Shown here: positions 28,202 to 36,382 of the stretch, one piece after another
How positions within the stretch are numbered: the stretch's first letter is position 1
Layout: every line of letters begins with the position of its first letter
NCBI GenBank assembly: GCA_025757645.1
Contig: CP107216.1
Location: forward strand, 248,001 to 312,000
Direction of reading: 5' to 3'
From: Clostridiales bacterium
Lineage (GTDB): Bacteria; Bacillota; Clostridia; Oscillospirales; Oscillospiraceae
Length of the DNA: 64,000 bases
Made by a program: the position numbers and the translations under genes
The notes under the pieces: model-generated
What the model was told of the DNA's origin: nothing
The model's input: only the letters and a program-made list of their open reading frames with translations
The model's database searches: none

Positions 28202-30019
28202 TTACGGATTCGGCACCCCATATCCGAGAATTTCATAATAGCCAACCGGGTACTGATTGACGCGGCAGCTATCGCCGGAGTTGCCCTCGATGGTGTAGAC
28301 AACGCCGTTTTCGACCTTCTGGACGATACCGACATGGTCGGACTGACCGTCCTGCAGGCCGGAGTTGCCCTTGTTGTCCCAATCGAAGAAGACGATCATG
28401 CCGGGCGAGGGCTCCATGGCGTTATCCGCCCACTGCCCACGCTCCCGGAACCACTGGACGCCGTTGACACAGCCTGCGAACTTAGGAATGACACCGGTGT
28501 CGATATAGCCGCACTGATCAGCACACCAGCTGACGAAACAGGCGCACCACTCCACACGGCTGCCGAAGCCGTACCATGACCAATAGGGCTCTCCGCCCAC
28601 ATTGCCCACCTGCGACAGCGCCACGGCAACGATTTGGTCATCCACTCCGTAGATTCCGTAAAGCACCGCCGCCCACATGCTGCTATCCTGCGCAAGCAGT
28701 TCTGTAAGTTGCTGCTTTTGATCCTCATTGAAGCCGTACTGCCCAGCCATCTCATCCGCCGTCTTGTGGCTGACAGTAATATAGAGCGTCGTAATCGTCT
28801 CCTGCACTTCTTCCTCAAGAATATTACCATTGCCGTCATCCGTCTCTATAATAACCGTCTCGGTCTTTGTTTCCGTCCGGTGGGTGATTTCGTTCATCTC
28901 CCAGAACAGGTCCTTCAAAAGCTGTTCCTTTTCCGGAGTGATTGTTGCCACCTCCTGGGGATTATCCGGGTCGGAGGTCGTCTTGACGGCATAGACCGAC
29001 AACACCTCCGGCCACACGGCACGGGAACCGGACATTTCAAGCGCATCGTACACAACGGAATCCTTGATGGCATCCAGCTCGTTCTGGTAATCCAGGTTGA
29101 TTTCCTGAACGACCTGCCGCATCGTTTTTTCTGAGCCGGTATCTTCGCTGGAAAAGAAAATGCCAAAGCAGGAGCAGGCGATCAAGGCAACAAGACAGAT
29201 AACCACGACGACCACGACCGCAACCCAGCCACCGGCAGCGATAGCCGCAACCAGTGCTTTCATCGCCGCTGCGATGGCCTTGATTGCCGCCGCAACAGCT
29301 TTCGCCGCCGCAACAGCCGCTTTGTAGGCAGCTATGGCAGTCTGACGGGCAATCTCCGCCGCCTTCTGCGCGGCCTTTGCAGCCGCTGCCGCTGCCTTCT
29401 GTGTTGCCTTCGCCGTTGCCTCTGCAGTTTTGATGGCAGCCTTGGAGGTTTTCTCCGCAGTCTTTACGGCTTTCTCCGTTGACTTTACCGTTCCCTTTGC
29501 ACCGGCTTTTACTGTCTGTTTCCCGGCAGAGCGAGCAGACTGCTTGATGGTGCGTTCGGTACGCTCCGCAGATTTGATGGTCTGGTTTCGTCTGCTACGG
29601 ATGCTTGTCCGTGTGGCCTCCGTATTTTGCCGCGCTGCCTGCCGTGCAGCCTCCTCTCGCGGCGTTCTGCTTGGCGCGCCCCTACGCGGCTCCTCCTCAT
29701 AGCGGCGAACCCGTTCTTCATTTTTGTGGATGCGCTTTTCATTGCGGCGCTCCCGGTGTGCCTCCTTGCCTTTTTCAATGGCTTTTTTCGTTTGGCCGGA
29801 AACCTCGTGCCAAACCTGATCGGTCACATCCTCAGCGGCATAGCGGATTTTGTCCTCCGCGTATTCGGAGGGGGAAATCTGCCCATCGGCCATCAGGTTT
29901 TCCGCCTGATCCTTGGAACGGACGAGCGCCGTCTTCATGCGCTCGGAGACAACCGCCGCTTTATCAAGAATCTTGATATCCTTAACGCTCTCTCTTGTTT
30001 TTATCCTGCCCAAAGCCAT
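28202..30019 (-). CDS. CHAP-domain peptidoglycan hydrolase of the transfer apparatus
   Basis: 605 residues. The first 260 are highly basic and then Ala/Lys-rich with heptad-like repeats. A membrane segment follows (about 265-290, a run of valines then CLVALIACSCFGIFF), then an extracellular region ending in a CHAP amidase domain with cysteine in EWCACFVSWC near 498 and histidine in SDHVGIV near 560. It would locally open the cell wall for the conjugation channel (VirB1-like role). GGGAGG precedes the ATG. It is the last gene of the transfer operon. Confidence 0.85.
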   Translation of the reverse strand: MALGRIKTRESVKDIKILDKAAVVSERMKTALVRSKDQAENLMADGQISPSEYAEDKIRYAAEDVTDQVWHEVSGQTKKAIEKGKEAHRERRNEKRIHKNEERVRRYEEEPRRGAPSRTPREEAARQAARQNTEATRTSIRSRRNQTIKSAERTERTIKQSARSAGKQTVKAGAKGTVKSTEKAVKTAEKTSKAAIKTAEATAKATQKAAAAAAKAAQKAAEIARQTAIAAYKAAVAAAKAVAAAIKAIAAAMKALVAAIAAGGWVAVVVVVVICLVALIACSCFGIFFSSEDTGSEKTMRQVVQEINLDYQNELDAIKDSVVYDALEMSGSRAVWPEVLSVYAVKTTSDPDNPQEVATITPEKEQLLKDLFWEMNEITHRTETKTETVIIETDDGNGNILEEEVQETITTLYITVSHKTADEMAGQYGFNEDQKQQLTELLAQDSSMWAAVLYGIYGVDDQIVAVALSQVGNVGGEPYWSWYGFGSRVEWCACFVSWCADQCGYIDTGVIPKFAGCVNGVQWFRERGQWADNAMEPSPGMIVFFDWDNKGNSGLQDGQSDHVGIVQKVENGVVYTIEGNSGDSCRVNQYPVGYYEILGYGVPNP

Positions 30020-30042
30020 CGCCTCCCTTCAGAGCAGACAAG

Positions 30043-30828
30043 TCACACCTTCTTCGCTACGACAACGAAGCGACCGTTGGGATAGGTATATTCGCAGGTG
30101 GAAAGGGTCAAAAGCTGGTCCCCGTATTCAGCAGTAATGCCCGTGTCATAGAGCTGTCTTGCGCGGACATTCTCCATGAACTCGGCAAACTGTACTTCAT
30201 CCATCAGCGTGTATTCGTTGTACTTGAAGGTCTCGCGGTTCGTATTGAATTTGAAAGCAGCAACGACCTCATATTTGCCGAGGTTGGAGAGCGTGTCAAA
30301 GGCAATCTCCGGATGCTCCTTACAGAAGTCAGCATCAGCGTATTTGCAGAGGTCGGCAAACATAGAGCCGTCGTTCATGTGGTGCCCATAAATCACAAGG
30401 TTGTTGCTGATCCCGGTCATGCAGGTCTCGTCGATGTACGGAACACCGTAGTCGCTGTATGATTTATCAAAGCTGCGCTTCAGATAGAAGTCCGGCTTGC
30501 TCGGGGTCTGCATGACGGGGTAATTGACATTCGTACCATCGATCTTGATCCATCCGATAAAGTCGTTGTTCTGCGCAAACAGCGCCGCATACTTTTCACG
30601 GGCCAGCGCCGCCTCTGCCGCCGCCAGTTCTTCTGCGCTCAGATCGGCTTCCTCCGCTTCGGTATCCTTCTGCGGCTCGTCGATTTCCGCAATCAGATTT
30701 GTCAGATCGTCAAATGCTGCCTTGCTGTTCTTGGCATCCAGATACTGATGCGTAAACATGGCGCTGCAGAAGATCGCTGCCGCGCCGAGTACGGAAACGA
30801 TGATGATTCCAAGGGTTTTCTTTTTCAT
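30043..30828 (-). CDS. srtB: Class B sortase
   Basis: 261 residues with an N-terminal signal anchor (LGIIIVSVLGAAAIFCSAMF) and a Glu/Ala-rich stalk. The sortase fold has catalytic His150 in YGHH, Cys245 in LSTCEY and Arg253 in GRFVVVAK. It would cross-link a surface protein of the element to the cell wall. Sortase genes of this class sit between VirB4 and CHAP genes in Tn1549-like elements. A good Shine-Dalgarno precedes the ATG. Its substrate is not in this window. Confidence 0.9.
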   Translation of the reverse strand: MKKKTLGIIIVSVLGAAAIFCSAMFTHQYLDAKNSKAAFDDLTNLIAEIDEPQKDTEAEEADLSAEELAAAEAALAREKYAALFAQNNDFIGWIKIDGTNVNYPVMQTPSKPDFYLKRSFDKSYSDYGVPYIDETCMTGISNNLVIYGHHMNDGSMFADLCKYADADFCKEHPEIAFDTLSNLGKYEVVAAFKFNTNRETFKYNEYTLMDEVQFAEFMENVRARQLYDTGITAEYGDQLLTLSTCEYTYPNGRFVVVAKKV

Positions 30829-30861
30829 TTTGTATTCCTCCCAAAAGAATGGAGGACGGGG

Positions 30862-33201
30862 TTAATCCCGTCCTCTTGCAAATTTGCCCTCGCCGGGGCG
30901 CGTGGTCATAAGCTGATAGAGCTTGGTATCCTGCGGGAACCGATTGATAAAGGGCACCAGCGCAGAGCCGTATTTTATCAGTCCGCAGCCGGCGTCGGCA
31001 TTGGTGATATAGCTCATCTGCTCATTGGAGATGTTCAGGAGCTTGGCAAGCTGGCCTCTGTCGGATGCAGCCTGATTCAGCATGACCACAAATTCCGAGT
31101 TGGAAAGCATGGTGCTGGCCTGAACGGAATCCAGCAGATACTCCACATTCTGCGTGATCGCCGTGGGGTAGGCGTTGCGCTTACGGAACTGCCGCCATGC
31201 GGAGTTGAAGAACTGCGCCGAGAACTCGTTCTCGAACACCACATGGAACTCGTCAATAAAGACATGGGTGCGCTTGCCCTTCTTCCAGTTCAGCGTCACA
31301 CGGTTGAGCATGGTGTCCGTGATCACCAGCAGGCCGGTGGGCTTAAGCTGGGAACCGAGGCCGTGAATGTCGAATACCACAACACGCTTGTCGAGATCCA
31401 CATTGGACTGCTTGCCGAAGATGTCCAGAGAACCGGTGGTATAGAGCTCAAGGGACAGCGCGATCTGCTTCGCTTCAGGCTCAGGCTGCTCCAGCAGCAT
31501 ATCGCGGAGGGTGCAGAGAGTGGGAATCGTCCCGGTGTCCGCCGCATTGCGGTACACATTGGTGATGCAGCGGTCGATGATAGACTTGTGCTGCGGGCCG
31601 ACGCCCTTCTTGTCGATCTGCTCGATCAGAGACATGATGAACTCCGACTTTACGACAATGGGGTTGTTTTCACCGTACCCGTCCACCATATACATGGCAT
31701 TCAGTCTGTCTCTGCCGCCGGCAGACACACGGATCACCGAGCCGAGATCGCCCATGGCTTCAATAAGCGGCGCGTATTCTCCCTCGGGGTCACAGATCAG
31801 AATATCATCGTTGGTGTTCAGAATGAGGAAGGTGATCAGCTCCTTTGCCGAGAACGACTTACCGGAGCCGGGGACACCGAGCAGAAATGCGGACTGGTTC
31901 AGGAGATTTGCCTTGTTGCACATGATGAGATTGTGGGAAATGGCATTTTCACCGAAGTAAATGCCGCCCTTATCCATGATCTCCTGTACCTTAAAAGGCA
32001 TCAGTACCGCAAGGCTTTCTGTCGTTAGGGTTCGGAAGGCATTGATTTTTCTCGTCCCGATGGGGAGCACCGTGTTCAGTCCATCCGTCTGCTGGTACTT
32101 CAGCGTGGCCATCTGACACATGTGCTTTCTCGCTGTAGACAGCACCGTTTCCGTATCCAGATCCAACTGCTCCTTGGTGTCTGCGGTAATCACCATTGTG
32201 ACCACCGCAAACATCATGCGCTGGTCACGGGTAGTCAGGTCGTCCAAAAACTCTTTGGATTCCTTGCGCTGAAGCTCCATGTCGTAGGGAACCACAGCGG
32301 AGAAATTGTTGTTCTGATTCTGCCTTCTCTGCCAGCCGGTGATGTTCGTTTCCACGCCCAGCAAGAGGCGCTCCACCTCACGGACGGCTTCATCGGTGGG
32401 AATGGGAATCACATCAATGGAGAGCATGAGATTGCGGTTTAGCTCGGTCAGCTCCGAGAACATGCTGTCCTTGATATAGCTGGCGTAGTCCTTGAGGAAA
32501 AGCACTCTGGCATATTTCTCGCCCAGCTTGATATGATCCGCAGTACGCTCTATGCTGTCCGGGCAGATGTAGTCACGGAAATCATGCCCCAGACGCGCCT
32601 TCCGGTTCATATCAAACGAGAATGCCGCCTCATCACCGGGGCGATAAAAGTCGTGGAGAATGCGCAGCCGCTCAACGGCGTTCAGGGGCACACACTTAGA
32701 ACCTAGGTTTGCGAAATGGGCGGTCAAATCCGCTCCGATTCTCGCAAAATATGCCCGTGCTTCCTCAATGTCCTTCTTGGCCACGGTAATGGTAATATAC
32801 TTTTCCTGCGTGATACCGTTTGCTCCGGTCGCCTTGTCCAGAAGCATATCGTTATACTCCTTGCGGTACTCATCCAGCCCGTCCTGCTTCATGGGCATCA
32901 GGATGGATTCCTCAAAATCAGACTTGTTCAGCCTGTGATTGTTGATGGTGATCTTCGTGGTAGCTCCGCTGTCCAAGCTGTTCAAAAGCTCCGAGTATGT
33001 CAGAAACATGCTCTCTTTATCCTCACGGCTTGCCACCAGATAGTTGATGTCCGAGAATCGGAAGGACTTGGAGAACTTATTCCCAACCTTGAAAATGCCA
33101 TCCGGCCAGATGTTCTTGATCGGAATAAGGTCCTGCACTTTTCTCGGAACCTTAAACTTTTCCTTGTCCTGTGCAAGGATCGCTTTGATACTCTTAATCA
33201 T
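30862..33201 (-). CDS. virB4: VirB4-type conjugation ATPase
   Basis: About 780 residues with Walker A GVPGSGKSFSAKE near 442 and Walker B ILICDPEGEY; the C-terminal part carries VFIDEFHVVFEN. It powers assembly of the mating pore at the inner face of the membrane. The ATG at 33201 overlaps the PrgI stop region by eight bases, with AGGAGG 13 bases upstream. An ATG 30 bases earlier has no ribosome site. The family is often annotated TraE or DUF87 in these elements. Confidence 0.92.
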   Translation of the reverse strand: MIKSIKAILAQDKEKFKVPRKVQDLIPIKNIWPDGIFKVGNKFSKSFRFSDINYLVASREDKESMFLTYSELLNSLDSGATTKITINNHRLNKSDFEESILMPMKQDGLDEYRKEYNDMLLDKATGANGITQEKYITITVAKKDIEEARAYFARIGADLTAHFANLGSKCVPLNAVERLRILHDFYRPGDEAAFSFDMNRKARLGHDFRDYICPDSIERTADHIKLGEKYARVLFLKDYASYIKDSMFSELTELNRNLMLSIDVIPIPTDEAVREVERLLLGVETNITGWQRRQNQNNNFSAVVPYDMELQRKESKEFLDDLTTRDQRMMFAVVTMVITADTKEQLDLDTETVLSTARKHMCQMATLKYQQTDGLNTVLPIGTRKINAFRTLTTESLAVLMPFKVQEIMDKGGIYFGENAISHNLIMCNKANLLNQSAFLLGVPGSGKSFSAKELITFLILNTNDDILICDPEGEYAPLIEAMGDLGSVIRVSAGGRDRLNAMYMVDGYGENNPIVVKSEFIMSLIEQIDKKGVGPQHKSIIDRCITNVYRNAADTGTIPTLCTLRDMLLEQPEPEAKQIALSLELYTTGSLDIFGKQSNVDLDKRVVVFDIHGLGSQLKPTGLLVITDTMLNRVTLNWKKGKRTHVFIDEFHVVFENEFSAQFFNSAWRQFRKRNAYPTAITQNVEYLLDSVQASTMLSNSEFVVMLNQAASDRGQLAKLLNISNEQMSYITNADAGCGLIKYGSALVPFINRFPQDTKLYQLMTTRPGEGKFARGRD

Positions 33202-33559
33202 TGTGCTTGGAAACCTCCTTTTCATGTTCATCGATCGCGTCCTTCAACGCCTCGTAGTAGATATTCACCGGCTCGAATTTGATCTGCTTGGGCTCCAGCA
33301 TTTCGCTACGGAGCCAAGCCCACACAAATTTCTCTGCGGTCATACCGTTGTAGTTCACAAAGCCCATTGCCGCAAAGGGAGCAGCACCAAGGATGCACAT
33401 CCACGAAACCGTCTCGGTTCCCACATAGGGCTTCAAAACAAAGTACAAAAGCACTGCAACGCCAACAGCCAGTAAAGAAAAAACGAACTGTCTGAGGGAC
33501 AGTCCGAAAAACATAGACTCGGTATAGTTCCGAATCTCTCTATTGATTTTGACCTCCAA
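33194..33559 (-). CDS. PrgI-family membrane protein
   Basis: About 121 residues starting at a TTG (33559) with AGGAGG eight bases upstream. The family N-terminus EVKINREIRNYTE supports this start over an ATG at 33616 that lies inside a hairpin. Two membrane spans (FVFSLLAVGVAVLLYFVL and WMCILGAAPFAAMGFV) and a soluble tail follow. It is the VirB3-like partner of VirB4 in Gram-positive type IV secretion, and its gene overlaps virB4. Confidence 0.85.
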   Translation of the reverse strand: MEVKINREIRNYTESMFFGLSLRQFVFSLLAVGVAVLLYFVLKPYVGTETVSWMCILGAAPFAAMGFVNYNGMTAEKFVWAWLRSEMLEPKQIKFEPVNIYYEALKDAIDEHEKEVSKHND

Positions 33560-33590
33560 GAGGATACCTCCTTCTGTTTCAGATAAGAAA

Positions 33591-33614
33591 AACGCCCTCC
33601 TTTTGGAAGGCGTC
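33591..33614 (-). terminator. Hairpin with T-tract just upstream of PrgI gene
   Basis: ACGCC-x-TCC pairs with GGA-x-GGCGT over a 4-nt loop. On the minus strand it is followed by TTTTTCTT and then the PrgI ribosome site. It looks like an intrinsic terminator or attenuator between the inserted ATPase gene and the rest of the transfer operon. Confidence 0.55.
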
Positions 33615-33624
33615 AAAGTCTTGT

Positions 33625-33668
33625 GTAGGGAACTTTACTGTAGAAGTACGGAGTCAACAGTTCCCTAC
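33625..33668. repeat. 10-bp inverted repeat downstream of the AAA ATPase gene
   Basis: GTAGGGAACT (33625-33634) and AGTTCCCTAC (33659-33668) are perfect inverted copies 24 bases apart. They lie at one edge of the inserted AAA gene and may be an RNA stem or a relic of the insertion. Confidence 0.4.
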
Positions 33669-33703
33669 ATGGTTTTATCGGGCGGTTTAGGTTTAGACAG
33701 AAA

Positions 33704-33733
33704 AAGTGCCATTGGATTTCTCCCATGGCACTT
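33704..33733 (-). terminator. Terminator of the AAA ATPase gene
   Basis: AAGTGCCAT pairs with ATGGCACTT, with an imperfect inner GG/CC pairing. On the minus strand it is followed by TTTCTGTC. It lies ten bases past the stop codon. Confidence 0.75.
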
Positions 33734-33742
33734 CATACAACA

Positions 33743-35038
33743 TTATTTTTCTATTTGGATATTCGGTATTCCACCGTATTTTCCGGCAAAGTATCCTTTA
33801 CGGATATTCTCCGTCGTGCGGGTGGAAAACTCGCTGATCGTATACAACTCAGAAGTGCCGTCATTGTCACGCTTATCGACAAAATACAGCTGGTCCTTTC
33901 GCAGCAGCTCCAGATTCATCAGCTCCGTATTGTGTGTTGTAAAAACAATCTGTGCGCCATTTGGATTTGTGGTCTTGCTTTGAAACTTTGCAATGATATT
34001 GTCCACCAGCAAGGGGTGAAGCTCACGCTCCAGCCCATCCACCAGTAATATGCCGCCGGTGCGCAGCGCAGACTCGATTGCAGGGGCCAGTGCCATCAGC
34101 TTTCTGGTACCGTCCGACTCATCAGAAAGCTCCAGCGAATAGGTCGCCTTCCGGCCATCACGGTTTTCACCCTGGTGGCTGGCCTTTGCGGAAACCTCAC
34201 CCATTTTCAAGTGTACTTCTCCATTGTTGGAGGTTTCGGCGAGAGTATGCATAAACTGCACCAGTGCAGCCTTGATCCCCTCCGGGATGTTATCCGGCAG
34301 GCTTTCATCATCTTGAATCTCATTGCTGTTGAACTCAAACTGCATATCCAAGATGCCCAAGTCTGCTGCCTTTGCATAATCTGAAATTGCCCTCAGCATA
34401 TTCTTATCTTCCGAATACTCGATCAACTGCCGCGGAATATCAGAATAGTCCCGTGAAAAGAACACCTGATCCCGGAACCACCGCATAGCAGCAACACAAG
34501 CCGCATCGTTCATGGTGCATGCCACTGAGAAGAACAGCTGGTTTTCAGCGACCATTTCGCCAATCAGCGCTCGCTTTGATTTATCCTCTGTGAAATCGAA
34601 GTGCTGCTCTGTACGCTTAAACACCAAAGCTTTCTGCCCCTTCGGTGCATGGTAGAGATACTCTGCGTAAATCTTCTCGCGCGTAGCGGCGAAGCCATAC
34701 CAATACTTCACGCCGCCCGAAGTGTACTCAAATGCAAACTCTGTGGGTTCATCCTTGGAATAGTCATTCAGTGCAAATGGATTGACAGGAATCGCAGCAC
34801 GCTCGTGCTGCGTTCTCTGCGCATTTCGGATAAACTGAACGGCCAGCCAAAAGGCACGAATCACATTACTCTTACCACCGCCGTTTTTGCCGTAAATTGC
34901 AATGGCAGGAAGCAGCTTTACTGTAGACGACAGCGGAATCAAGCAACTTTTGAAGGAACTCAGTCCGGTCGCTTCCATGGAAAGCACCGCCTCATCCCGA
35001 AAAGAACGATAGTTTTTGAAGCGAAATTCAATCAGCAT
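33743..35038 (-). CDS. Solitary AAA ATPase (COG1106/AAA_21 type), probable defence cargo
   Basis: About 431 residues. An ABC/SMC-like head has Walker A YGKNGGGKSN near 48, the signature-like region LSDESDGTRKLMAL, and a Walker B-like VDGLERELHPLL, then TTHN. It resembles the ATPase halves of AbiL/RloC/PARIS-type abortive systems, but no toxin or RloB partner gene is adjacent. GGAGGTGATTTTA before the ATG at 35038 fixes the start; an earlier ATG at 35062 lies within bases of the -10 box. It has its own promoter and terminator and interrupts the VirB6-PrgI junction, so it is an independent insertion into the transfer operon. Confidence 0.82.
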   Translation of the reverse strand: MLIEFRFKNYRSFRDEAVLSMEATGLSSFKSCLIPLSSTVKLLPAIAIYGKNGGGKSNVIRAFWLAVQFIRNAQRTQHERAAIPVNPFALNDYSKDEPTEFAFEYTSGGVKYWYGFAATREKIYAEYLYHAPKGQKALVFKRTEQHFDFTEDKSKRALIGEMVAENQLFFSVACTMNDAACVAAMRWFRDQVFFSRDYSDIPRQLIEYSEDKNMLRAISDYAKAADLGILDMQFEFNSNEIQDDESLPDNIPEGIKAALVQFMHTLAETSNNGEVHLKMGEVSAKASHQGENRDGRKATYSLELSDESDGTRKLMALAPAIESALRTGGILLVDGLERELHPLLVDNIIAKFQSKTTNPNGAQIVFTTHNTELMNLELLRKDQLYFVDKRDNDGTSELYTISEFSTRTTENIRKGYFAGKYGGIPNIQIEK

Positions 35039-35066
35039 TAAAATCACCTCCGTATATTTCATCTAT

Positions 35067-35095
35067 AGTATACCACCGATTTTTCGGAAATACAA
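35067..35095 (-). promoter_or_regulatory. Promoter of the AAA ATPase gene
   Basis: Minus strand: TTGTAT (35090-35095), 17 bases, TATACT (35067-35072). The segment CGGTGGTATACTATA around the -10 box is identical to that of the DUF4143 gene promoter at 49354-49382. Confidence 0.72.
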
Positions 35096-35138
35096 CCTGT
35101 AAAATCAAAATTTCTGATTTTTACTTCTCAATTTTGAA

Positions 35139-35975
35139 TTAAATACCCATCATCTCCTTCACAAGCCGGTCTGCCATCTTCACTGCGCCGACCAGAATGA
35201 GCATGTTGAAAATCAGCTCGCCGATGTAGCTCCACACCATAGAAGCCGGAGCTGCATTCGGATCAACAAAAGGCGGGCTGGACGCAAACACGGAGAAGAT
35301 GATGCAGGCCAGAACAATGATCGCTCCCTCCAGGCATACCGACGCATAGCTTTTTAGGAAGCTCTTTCCGATGTTCTGCGTAGGCTCTCCGGCAAAGGCC
35401 GAAAGAGGAATCGGTGCAAGCGCGGTGTACATGTACATTTTGAAAAAGCGGCCATAGACGCTCATAATCATCACGAAGGACAGCACCCAAATGAACAGTC
35501 CGCCGATCAGCGTCACCGCCCACAAGGGGATGGACTCAAAGAAGCCGCAATCCTCCACCGCCGTGATGATCTCCTGCGGCAGCACCGTTGCCTGCGGGCT
35601 TCCAAATCCGGCAGAGTTCATGATCGTGCTGACCACGCCCTGAATAATCTCCAAAATCGCCATCATCAGCTCCATGCCGTAGGTAATCAATCCCTTGGCA
35701 ATCGCAAAGCGAACGAACAGCTTCACTGCGTGCTCCGGCTTTTTCAGCTCGGCAAAGGAGCCGCAGGTCTTTACGACTCCCACCACAAAGAACAGAACCA
35801 GCAGAGCATAGCCGATGGCCTGCAGCGCTCCGTGGATGCTGCAAATAATCGACCAAATCGAGCCACCTTTGAATGTCTGCGGTGACTGCGTGATCAACTG
35901 CCAAATCTCAGACAGCTTATCGTTCCATACTTCCAACGCATTTTCGAGGTTCTGCACAACCCAGTTATCCGACAT
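35139..35975 (-). CDS. VirB6/TrbL-like conjugation membrane protein
   Basis: 278 residues with about six hydrophobic segments, for example LLVLFFVVGVVKTCGSF, AVTLIGGLFIWVLSFVMIM and AIIVLACIIFSVFA. It matches the polytopic VirB6-like protein that follows Maff2 in Tn1549-type elements. It would form part of the transfer channel in the membrane. It is 56 bases from the Maff2 gene and was presumably contiguous with the PrgI gene before the ATPase gene was inserted. Confidence 0.82.
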   Translation of the reverse strand: MSDNWVVQNLENALEVWNDKLSEIWQLITQSPQTFKGGSIWSIICSIHGALQAIGYALLVLFFVVGVVKTCGSFAELKKPEHAVKLFVRFAIAKGLITYGMELMMAILEIIQGVVSTIMNSAGFGSPQATVLPQEIITAVEDCGFFESIPLWAVTLIGGLFIWVLSFVMIMSVYGRFFKMYMYTALAPIPLSAFAGEPTQNIGKSFLKSYASVCLEGAIIVLACIIFSVFASSPPFVDPNAAPASMVWSYIGELIFNMLILVGAVKMADRLVKEMMGI

Positions 35976-36031
35976 TCGTTACACCTCCCTTCGGGGCGGT
36001 CTTTACGACCGCCCCTTTTGCGGAAACCGGA

Positions 36032-36382
36032 TCAGCCAACAATGAGGTTGAGGATTTCCTTGGCAAAGGTGATGATGACGCCGCCGGCCAGGGTCAGGAA
36101 ACCGTTGGAACGCTGGCTGGGATCGTGGGACTGGAAGCTGAGACCGACCTGCACAATGCCCCAGCCAAGCAGAATCAGGCCGACCGCGCGGATGAGGCCG
36201 AAGATAAAGTCGCTGAGGTTGTTGACGACGGTAATGGGGTCGCCTGCGGCAAAGGCGGTCACGCCCATGCTCATGGTAAGCGTAAGGGCAAGGACAGCCA
36301 TCACATAAATGCGGTAGCCCTTCTTGACCTTGCCGGGAATCTCCGGCTTGTTGGTGTTCTTCTTTGCATTAAGTTTCTTCAT
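36032..36382 (-). CDS. Maff2-family small membrane protein
   Basis: 116 residues: a basic N-terminus, a signal-like hydrophobic stretch ending in AFAAG, and two membrane spans (FIFGLIRAVGLILLGWGIV and a C-terminal LTLAGGVIITFAKEIL). This is the VirB2-like layout seen in the Maff2 family of mobile elements, possibly a pilin or channel component. The start at 36382 overlaps the VirD4 stop and has AAAAGGAG upstream; the longer open frame is not biological. Confidence 0.85.
   Translation of the reverse strand: MKKLNAKKNTNKPEIPGKVKKGYRIYVMAVLALTLTMSMGVTAFAAGDPITVVNNLSDFIFGLIRAVGLILLGWGIVQVGLSFQSHDPSQRSNGFLTLAGGVIITFAKEILNLIVG

Noticed and set aside
30748..32028. A 426-residue plus-strand open frame opposite virB4
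   Set aside because: Antisense shadow of a clear VirB4 ATPase with no independent motif.
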